A stretch of DNA of 19,800 nt from JBGLNJ01 sp964353405. GTDB taxonomy: Bacteria > Chloroflexota > Anaerolineae > Fen-1058. Under the pieces are notes generated by a model. The model made no database searches. It saw only the letters and a program-made list of their open reading frames with translations, and was not told the origin of the DNA. The DNA lies in the NCBI GenBank assembly GCA_964353405.1, contig CAYGWJ010000456.1:1-19800 (forward strand). The letters run 5' to 3'. A program made the position numbers and the translations under genes. Positions 13,820-19,800 of this stretch are shown here, in pieces; positions within the stretch are counted from its first letter, which is position 1; every line of letters begins with the position of its first letter.

Positions 13820-16712
13820 ACTTGACCACCGGCAACAACACGTAAATCCCCAACACATCCGGCGGCAACTGCGGCTGAACCGCGTAACGCACACCCGTCA
13901 TCCGAGCCGCCGCGCGCACGCGGCGATGCGCGTCCAACACTTCTTGACCGCGCTGCTCCGCCGCCGCGTTCAACGCCTCGCGCAGATGATCGAACCCGTC
14001 AACCACGCGCCGGACGAAATCGCTGGCCTGTTGCGGCGTGATGTTGGCGTCGGGTTGAGCATCGAGCAACGCCTCGGCTTCGTCGGGTGCAAGCCATTTT
14101 GCCGCGTCCGGCGCTCCCGTAAAGCCGAGCACGCGGCAGTCTTCGGCCAGCAGGGGCGTATCGCCATACGCCCCGACGCGCTGCGTCAGGATGTGATAGC
14201 GGAAACGCGCCAGCAACAAGGTCGTGCGCACAGTGACCGCTCGCGTGCGAATCGCGCCACAACGCCGTGCTACGCCATCGAGCAATGGATCGAGTGCGGC
14301 ATCCATCACATACGACGCCAGCCCTTCGACGATTGCGTGTGTCCGGTTCAGGTAGATCACGTCATCGGACACCGGCAGTTCAAAGCGGGCAGTGAATGTC
14401 TCTACATCGCCGCAGGCTTCACGGATCGCGGTTTTGGTGGGCAGATGAATCTCGTAGGCCCAAGCCCTCTCCCCCGGCCCCTCTCCCACAGGGCGAGGGG
14501 AGGCAGTTCCGCCGTGCGCCGTCACCGCTTCTTGCATGAAGCGCTGAACATCCACGCCCGTGCCGATGGCGGCCTGCACGGCTTTCCACTCTTGCGCCAC
14601 CTCGGTCACGTCAATCGTGCGTTGGGCAAACAGCGTGCGCGAGCGCCGCTCCTTTTCCGTTGCATCTTCCCAGCGCGTGTGCAGGTCTCGATAAGCGTCG
14701 GTCGCTAGGTCGAATAGCGTCAACTGGCGGCTGTCGGCAGAGCTATCACGCAAGAGCAGACCTTGCATCAACGCCTGGATCACCTCGCTCGTGTTGGCCG
14801 GCACCGCCACTGAAATCCCCAGCGAGTTGCGAATAGTGCGATGCTTGCGCAGCAACACGTCCAGCACCACGCCGTCAATCTGGTTGTCGGTGCCGTAATA
14901 GGTCAACGCGCGCACTTGCGGGCTGGGCTGACCGTAGCGATCCACGCGGCCTTCGCGCTGCTCGTGGCGAGTGGGATTCCAACTCAGGTCATAGTGCAGC
15001 ACGGCGTCGAAATGGTCTTGAAGGTTGATGCCCTCGCTCAAGCAATCGGTGGCGACCAGCACATGCCGAGGATGTTCGCCAAGTTGATGCACGCGCGCTT
15101 CACGCTCGGCGGGCGGCAAGGTGCCCGTCACCGCCGCGACCTGAACATTCGCGGGCAATGCCTTGCGCAACTCTTGTGCCACATACTCGGCGGTCGGGAT
15201 AAAGCGGCAAAACAGGATCGGATTGTACCCGTCGCGCAACAGGATTTTCACCAGCGTGATCGCATTGCGGAGCTTGGCGTCCTTCTGCGGGCCGCACAAC
15301 TCGTCGGCGCTGCGGGCCATCCGCAACAGGCGCTCTCGATTGCCCTCTGACGTTTGACTTGTGACGTTTGACGTTTCACTCTCGACGTTTGACGTTTCAT
15401 CCGTCTCTTCCTGTGCTCCTGGCGCAATGTCCAGATACTCGGCGGCGTCCACGTCATCCAAGTCGAGCACCGAGCGTTCCCCCACCGTGTCGGCTTCTTC
15501 GGGATTGACCGTTTCTGCCGTGCCGGAGCGCGTGCGGAGTGTGGCCGCTGCCGCCGCCGGACTGCTTGCCAGGCTGCGCAACAACGCCAGCGCCGACCAC
15601 CACCTCACCCGCTGATGATGACTACTACCCGTTGTGTCGCGCACGCGCTCGCGCGCATAAGCCAGCACCGTGTTGAACAGCTTTTTGTATTCGGGCGTCA
15701 GCGTATAGGTCTCTTCGGCATCCTGCCGCTCTGGGAACGGCGTGGCGGCGTCGAGATAGTCTCGCACATCGGCGCGCCGCCGCTGCACCAGGTGCGCCGC
15801 GACCACTCGGCGAGCCGGTTCGTTTTCTCGACCGGTCAGGTCTTGCGGCAACTCTTCAAATTCTGGCTTGAGCAATCCGAGCAACGAGCGGAACGCGCCT
15901 TCGTCGCCGCTGTGCGGTGTGGCCGTGACCAGGATCAGGTGGCGGTCTCGAGCCTTCGCCAGTTCTTTCAGCAGTTGATGGCGTAAGTGACGGCCACCGC
16001 GCTGGTCAGCAGCGTGGGCGCAGGTGTGGGCTTCGTCCACGATCACGAGCCTGGGACAGGTGCGCACAAACTCGTCGCGTCGTCGGGACGACTTGATATA
16101 CTCGGTAGACACGACGACGAAGGGATACAGGTCAAAGAGCGACTGGCCCACCGCCGTGCCGCGCTCTAGCCGGTTGACGGTGCTGGACAGCACCAACTCG
16201 GCCTCGATATTGAACTTGCGCGCCAGTTCGGCTTGCCATTGCTCAGCCAGGTGCGGCGGACACAGGACGGCCAGCCGTTGCACTTCGCCTCGGTCGAGCA
16301 GTTCGCGGGCGATCAGCCCCGCTTCAATTGTCTTGCCGATGCCCACGTCGTCGGCAATGAGCAGCCGGATGGGATCGAGCTTGAGCGCCATCAAGAGCGG
16401 CACAAGCTGGTAAGGTCTCGGCTCGACATTGAGCCGCGCGAACGAGCGAAACGGGCCGGCGCTCGAACGGAAGCCTAACCGGACGGCGTCGCGCAGCAGG
16501 CGGCAGGAGACGAAATCGCCCGGCTGGCTGGGATCAGGCAGGTCGAACGTGGCGGACGTGACATCGCCGCCTTCGAGGGGCAGGTAGATGCCGGCGATCT
16601 CGCGATCGGTGCCGCCCAGAGGGCGAAGCACGAGCAAGTCGCCTGTGGATTCGGGCAGGACGACCCATTCACGTCCGCGCGCACGGACGAGGGAACCGAC
16701 GGAGAAGGGCAT
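13818..16712 (-). CDS. SNF2/DEAH-box helicase, DrmD-like (964 aa)
   Basis: The protein is an ATP-driven DNA translocase of superfamily 2. Walker A ADDVGIGKT lies at about 119-127, the DEAH box VDEAHTCAHAA at about 224, motif III TATPHSG at about 261, and motif VI EQREGRVDRYGQ at about 583-594. The N-terminal 100 residues (VGSLVRARGREWVVLPEST, FRSFARLNVEPRPYQLVPLL) and the overall size fit DrmD of class 1 DISARM and the related BrxHII of BREX type 3. The ATG at 16712 follows GAGAGGAG and lies 29 bp after the STAND gene stop, so the two are probably co-transcribed. Two repeat elements lie in frame, at 15350-15398 and 14478-14500. It likely works with the large methylase; drmA, drmB and drmC are not present, so a complete DISARM cannot be claimed. 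Confidence 0.9.
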   Translation of the reverse strand: MPFSVGSLVRARGREWVVLPESTGDLLVLRPLGGTDREIAGIYLPLEGGDVTSATFDLPDPSQPGDFVSCRLLRDAVRLGFRSSAGPFRSFARLNVEPRPYQLVPLLMALKLDPIRLLIADDVGIGKTIEAGLIARELLDRGEVQRLAVLCPPHLAEQWQAELARKFNIEAELVLSSTVNRLERGTAVGQSLFDLYPFVVVSTEYIKSSRRRDEFVRTCPRLVIVDEAHTCAHAADQRGGRHLRHQLLKELAKARDRHLILVTATPHSGDEGAFRSLLGLLKPEFEELPQDLTGRENEPARRVVAAHLVQRRRADVRDYLDAATPFPERQDAEETYTLTPEYKKLFNTVLAYARERVRDTTGSSHHQRVRWWSALALLRSLASSPAAAAATLRTRSGTAETVNPEEADTVGERSVLDLDDVDAAEYLDIAPGAQEETDETSNVESETSNVTSQTSEGNRERLLRMARSADELCGPQKDAKLRNAITLVKILLRDGYNPILFCRFIPTAEYVAQELRKALPANVQVAAVTGTLPPAEREARVHQLGEHPRHVLVATDCLSEGINLQDHFDAVLHYDLSWNPTRHEQREGRVDRYGQPSPQVRALTYYGTDNQIDGVVLDVLLRKHRTIRNSLGISVAVPANTSEVIQALMQGLLLRDSSADSRQLTLFDLATDAYRDLHTRWEDATEKERRSRTLFAQRTIDVTEVAQEWKAVQAAIGTGVDVQRFMQEAVTAHGGTASPRPVGEGPGERAWAYEIHLPTKTAIREACGDVETFTARFELPVSDDVIYLNRTHAIVEGLASYVMDAALDPLLDGVARRCGAIRTRAVTVRTTLLLARFRYHILTQRVGAYGDTPLLAEDCRVLGFTGAPDAAKWLAPDEAEALLDAQPDANITPQQASDFVRRVVDGFDHLREALNAAAEQRGQEVLDAHRRVRAAARMTGVRYAVQPQLPPDVLGIYVLLPVVK
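14478..14500. repeat. Hairpin element inside the helicase gene (SPRPVGEGPGER peptide)
   Basis: Arms CCCCTCTCCC and GGGCGAGGGG (one mismatch) flank the loop aca. It encodes SPRPVGEGPGER in frame at about residues 735-748, in a poorly conserved part near the C-terminal region. The peptide and hairpin belong to a repeat type found in many genomes, and the arms resemble those at 5525-5547. Confidence 0.75.
15350..15398 (+). repeat. Heptamer array D (seven 7-bp words) in frame inside the helicase gene
   Basis: Words are ACGTTTG, ACTTGTG, ACGTTTG, ACGTTTC, ACTCTCG, ACGTTTG, ACGTTTC, exactly 49 bases. The minus strand reads DETSNVESETSNVTSQTSEG in the protein at about 438-455, between the two RecA-like halves. 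It is the same word as arrays A-C. Confidence 0.85.
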
Positions 16713-16741
16713 GGACTCCTCTCATGTATATGTTCTCATTT

Positions 16742-19642
16742 TCAAATAGCTGAATTCAAGCTGGTGTTCATCTGCTGGCGCCATTCAACCAATTGCGCAC
16801 GAGCTTTACCAGTGCGATAGTCTCGAGTCTGTTCCCAAATCACCAGCGCCGACTCGGTGTGTGCAATCGCCTGGGCATAATCACCCAGCTTCTCAAACGC
16901 GTGGCTCATGTGCCAAAGTTCCTCGCCCTCGTCATTCCGTGCGCCGATCTCGCGGTAAATCTGAAGTGACTGCGCGTGTAGATCCAAGGCCCGGTTCATC
17001 TCGCCCTTGGCAGTGCATGCTACGCCCCAATTTCCCAACGCAGCTGCTTCACCATCTCTGCTTCCAGTCTCGCGAAAAATAGCGAGCGCCTGTTCACAGT
17101 ATGCTTCGGCACGATCCGTTTCCCCGAGACCAGTGTAGGAAAGACTCGCCCCAACCAATACTGATGCCTCGCTACCGCGTTGATCAAGCTTGTGGAACAT
17201 TTGCAGTGCCTGTTCGCCAAGTTCAACAGCACGATAAAGGTTCCCTGACTCACCGTGGGCATGACCCAGGTTCATGAGAGCATTCGCTTCACCACCGCGA
17301 TCACCGATCTCTCGTAAAATGGTGACTGCCTGTTCACAACATTCGATGGCGTGTGCAAAGTCACCCAGATGCAAATAGGCACGGCCCAAGCTATCCAAGA
17401 CGGCTCCCTGGCCCACGAGGTCGCCAACTTCGCGTGCAATAGCCAAATCTTGTTGATAGAGCTTAACTGCCCCGGAAATTTCCCCCAAGCCCATCCGCGC
17501 ATTACCTAGGTTTCCCAATGCCACGCCTTCACCTTGGCGGTCGCCAATCTGGCGAGCTATGGCCAAATGCTGCTCGTGATAGGCAGCCGCACGGTGGCAA
17601 TCACCCAGGTAACTGTAAGCGATCCCTAGGTTGCTTAGTGCCACGCCCATGTTGTGGAGGTCATCGTCCTTACGTGCGATTGCCAGTTGGCGCTCGTAAC
17701 ACTGGATGGCACGTTGCGTCTCACCCAAGTGCAAATAGGCTTGACCAAGGTCGCCTAGAATTGAATTCTGTGCGCTGAGATCGTGATGGCGTCGAGCAGC
17801 TGCGAGTGCTGGACGAAGCCAACGGAGGCGCACCTCAGGTTGCAAACGCAAGTCGAGTATGTAGGGTGCTTCCAGCGCATACGTGATGCACAAGGTTGCT
17901 GCGGTATCGCTGTCCTTCGAGTGCCGCGCTGTCCAAGTTTGCCCAGCTTCGATATTGCGCCACTCGATGTCGAATAGCTGTACCGCATATTTGACGGCTT
18001 CGGCACCTTCAGAGTAGAGAGTGCCAATGCGATCAACTACCTCGGCGTAATGCGCCGCGTAGCGCTGTTGGACAAAATCCCACTCCCGGGGCTCCAGTCT
18101 GGATCTAGCGAATACTCGAACCAGATCATGTAACCAATAACGGCAAGAATCTCGATCCCATTCAATCAGGCTACAACGCAACAATTCGCTCAAATGAGTA
18201 TGGTCAGGATCCTCGCAGATGTATTCTTCTGCTTGTGCATAGAATGAGCTGGCAAAGACCGCCAGTTTTCGAAAAACCCGCGCACTGTCTTTACCCAAGT
18301 GTGCATAGCTCAGACCGAGGGAGGCTTCCACGCTGACGTCGACTCCCTCGGCACCGATGCGCTCAAGTCGTCTATACTTGGTGCGCAGCCGTCTGGCATA
18401 GGTAGCGCCATCCAAGTCGTCACTTATGGCCAATAAACTGCCCGCTGCCCGTAACGCAAGTGGGAGGTGACCACACAATTGAGCAATTTCATCCACTGGT
18501 TCCAACTCGACTTGCAACCGTGGACAAAGGGAGACCAGAAAAGCCCGCGATTCGTCTGGTGTGAACGTGTCCAAACGCAAATGACCTAGTCCAGGTAGAG
18601 GAAAGGCACGTCGAGAGGTGATAAGTACGGCTATGCCAGGCTCAGATACAAGCAACGGCGAAACTTGAGCACGGCCTGCGGCATCATCAAGCACAATCAG
18701 CATCCGTTTGTCATGCATCTCTGAACGAAACAGAATAGCCAATTCTGCTTCGTCTTTTGGTAATTCCCTGCCTGGGTGCACGGCACGGAGAAGCCGTATT
18801 AGTGCTTCGCTGGCAGAGAGGGAAGAGTCGCCAGTCCCACGCAAGTCCAGGTATAGCTGACCGTCAGGAAAGTTGTGTTTGATGCGATGTGCAACATGCA
18901 CGACGAGGGCAGATTTGCCGATACCACCCATTCCGACAATCAGAACTCGCCGAGTACTGGCTATCAATTGCTCAATATCGGCGACGGTTCCTGCACGCCC
19001 AGCAAAATCGGGCAAATCAGCAGGAAGTTGATGAAGCCTGCGAGCAACGAGATTGGATGATTTGTCATTGCGTAATGCCTGCCGCTCTGCCTCTGTCGCT
19101 GGATAGATGCCATCATTTCGACGGATAAAGACAGTGCTTTTTGTGATAGGTTTATCTTGCACATGCCTTAACTGACCACTATCGTCAAACTCGCCTTTGG
19201 TCGTCCGCAATTCGCGTGTGGTCTCATGCACATGAGGACTGGGAGGAATTGTTATTACCCATAGTGTCTTTCCATCCAACTCTACCGCATCACATTGAAG
19301 ATCCGGAATAGGCGGAGCACATGCGCTATTAACCTTTTCCAACACTTGCCGTCGGGTCAACCGCAAATCCTTGGAATCATAGAGTGGGCGGATGCCATCC
19401 GGCAGCAACTCATCCCCAGCCCCGATCACTAACTGCCCCGCTTGATGCGCCGTTCCTACGTTGCCGTTCGTCAGTGCCAGAATATCTTTTATGAACTCAT
19501 CCCATTGACCATCACTATACTGTTTCCATTTTTGCTTGTTGGTTCCTGTTGGAGGTTCAGCATTCAACTTGTACTCGCGCTTGAAATCAAGTTTCAAGCC
19601 TTCTGGCTTCCGGAGGAGTAGACGCAATTCTTCTGGGGTCAT
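16742..19642 (-). CDS. AlbA_2-NB-ARC-TPR STAND NTPase (966 aa)
   Basis: Residues 1-190 form an AlbA_2 (Schlafen-like) domain, starting EGLKLDFKREYKL, with LVIGAGDELLPDGI, LWVITIPPSPHVHET and STVFIRRNDGIYPAT in family order. An NB-ARC domain follows (about 205-500): P-loop GMGGIGKS at 237-244, Walker B RMLIVLDDAAG, sensor VLITSRRAF, the GLPL-like GHLPLALRAAG and the MHD-like LHDLVRVFA. From about 630 to 955 there are eight 40-residue TPRs (for example LGQAYLHLGETQRAIQCYER). This layout is that of a STAND switch: TPRs sense, NB-ARC oligomerises, and the N-terminal domain acts. Many STAND proteins are anti-phage sensors or regulators. Ribosome site AAGGAT precedes ATG 19642. It heads the leftward gene set, 29 bp before the helicase. 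Confidence 0.9.
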   Translation of the reverse strand: MTPEELRLLLRKPEGLKLDFKREYKLNAEPPTGTNKQKWKQYSDGQWDEFIKDILALTNGNVGTAHQAGQLVIGAGDELLPDGIRPLYDSKDLRLTRRQVLEKVNSACAPPIPDLQCDAVELDGKTLWVITIPPSPHVHETTRELRTTKGEFDDSGQLRHVQDKPITKSTVFIRRNDGIYPATEAERQALRNDKSSNLVARRLHQLPADLPDFAGRAGTVADIEQLIASTRRVLIVGMGGIGKSALVVHVAHRIKHNFPDGQLYLDLRGTGDSSLSASEALIRLLRAVHPGRELPKDEAELAILFRSEMHDKRMLIVLDDAAGRAQVSPLLVSEPGIAVLITSRRAFPLPGLGHLRLDTFTPDESRAFLVSLCPRLQVELEPVDEIAQLCGHLPLALRAAGSLLAISDDLDGATYARRLRTKYRRLERIGAEGVDVSVEASLGLSYAHLGKDSARVFRKLAVFASSFYAQAEEYICEDPDHTHLSELLRCSLIEWDRDSCRYWLHDLVRVFARSRLEPREWDFVQQRYAAHYAEVVDRIGTLYSEGAEAVKYAVQLFDIEWRNIEAGQTWTARHSKDSDTAATLCITYALEAPYILDLRLQPEVRLRWLRPALAAARRHHDLSAQNSILGDLGQAYLHLGETQRAIQCYERQLAIARKDDDLHNMGVALSNLGIAYSYLGDCHRAAAYHEQHLAIARQIGDRQGEGVALGNLGNARMGLGEISGAVKLYQQDLAIAREVGDLVGQGAVLDSLGRAYLHLGDFAHAIECCEQAVTILREIGDRGGEANALMNLGHAHGESGNLYRAVELGEQALQMFHKLDQRGSEASVLVGASLSYTGLGETDRAEAYCEQALAIFRETGSRDGEAAALGNWGVACTAKGEMNRALDLHAQSLQIYREIGARNDEGEELWHMSHAFEKLGDYAQAIAHTESALVIWEQTRDYRTGKARAQLVEWRQQMNTSLNSAI

Positions 19643-19693
19643 GTGATGTTATCCTTCAACTGGACTAGTGCACATTGAGTCACTTTGGCCTGA

Positions 19694-19699
19694 ATTATA
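19694..19699 (-). promoter_or_regulatory. Likely -10 box for the STAND-helicase transcript
   Basis: The minus strand has a perfect TATAAT here, 51 bases before the STAND gene ATG at 19642. No good -35 box is seen at the right distance, so an activator or an extended promoter may be needed. Confidence 0.45.
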
Positions 19700-19712
19700 T
19701 GGACTCGATTTC

Positions 19713-19740
19713 TTGACCTTTTCGCTGAGGTGCGCATAAT
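19713..19740 (+). promoter_or_regulatory. Divergent promoter for the right-edge gene
   Basis: TTGACC (19713-19718) and CATAAT (19735-19740) are 16 bases apart, 30 bases before the ATG at 19771. It is back to back with the leftward TATAAT at 19694-19699, so the 128-bp gap 19643-19770 is a divergent regulatory region. Confidence 0.5.
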
Positions 19741-19770
19741 AGAAGCTGATCTCAACGTAGGAGTGATGCG

Positions 19771-19800
19771 ATGCCACGGCGAAAAGTGAATTTGGACGTT
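19771..19800 (+). CDS. Start of an unidentified gene, cut by the window edge
   Basis: GTAGGAGTG precedes an ATG that opens MPRRKVNLDV at the window end. Ribosome site and promoter spacing support a real start. Ten codons are too few to name a family; the basic start could fit a DNA-binding protein, which is a guess. Confidence 0.45.
   Translation, partial: MPRRKVNLDV

Noticed and set aside
13818..16712. Complete DISARM system
   Set aside because: Only a DrmD-like helicase and a DrmMI-like methylase are seen; drmA, drmB and drmC are absent from the window.

Overview
The window reads as a GC-rich bacterial chromosome segment that is an accessory, defence-type island. Gene style, family mix and abundant short interspersed palindromes resemble Chloroflexota (Anaerolineae-like) genomes. 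That assignment is inference; no marker gene is present. Almost every gene is on the minus strand, so transcription runs from right to left. The exceptions are a small toxin-antitoxin cassette at 13155-13757 and the first codons of a gene at the right edge.

Right block (19642 to 6936, read leftwards). It opens with a 966-aa STAND-type protein (AlbA_2/Schlafen-like domain, NB-ARC NTPase, eight TPRs). After a 29-bp gap comes a 964-aa SNF2/DEAH helicase resembling DrmD of DISARM. Next are a plus-strand DUF433/DUF5615 toxin-antitoxin pair with a nonsense codon in the toxin, a four-helix-bundle (S23-like) protein, a 1369-aa Eco57I/PglX-class adenine methyltransferase, and a 473-aa protein with an N-terminal macro domain, a HEPN-like RNx4H motif and a C-terminal CPHC motif. 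Helicase plus large methylase matches the drmD-drmMI half of a class 1 DISARM (or the helicase/PglX half of BREX type 3). The companion genes drmA, drmB and drmC are absent here. My main candidate for an undescribed system is this set: STAND sensor, helicase, methylase and macro-HEPN protein.

Left block (6859 to 1). It holds a DUF559 nuclease remnant, a 367-aa coiled-coil protein of unknown function, a self-inhibited Fic protein, debris of hsdR and AlbA_2 genes, an AAA ATPase (DUF4143), a small zinc-ribbon protein, a second AlbA_2 remnant, and a type I restriction R subunit (hsdR) that runs off the left edge. hsdR is frameshifted exactly at its P-loop, where a short palindrome replaces the Walker A codons. 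No hsdM or hsdS is in the window. Duplicated 5' ends of hsdR and of the AlbA_2 gene bracket the DUF4143/zinc-ribbon pair, so that pair probably arrived by insertion with partial duplication.

Repeats are the most unusual aspect. A tandem 7-bp word (consensus ACGTTTG/ACGTTTC) occurs in four arrays. Two flank the four-helix-bundle gene in inverted orientation. Two flank the toxin-antitoxin cassette in direct orientation, one of them supplying its -35 box. One lies in frame inside the helicase gene. Other palindromic or tandem elements sit in frame inside the methylase (three sites), the helicase (one) and hsdR (one or two). The genes have therefore absorbed several repeat families as extra peptide segments without losing frame, except at the hsdR P-loop.
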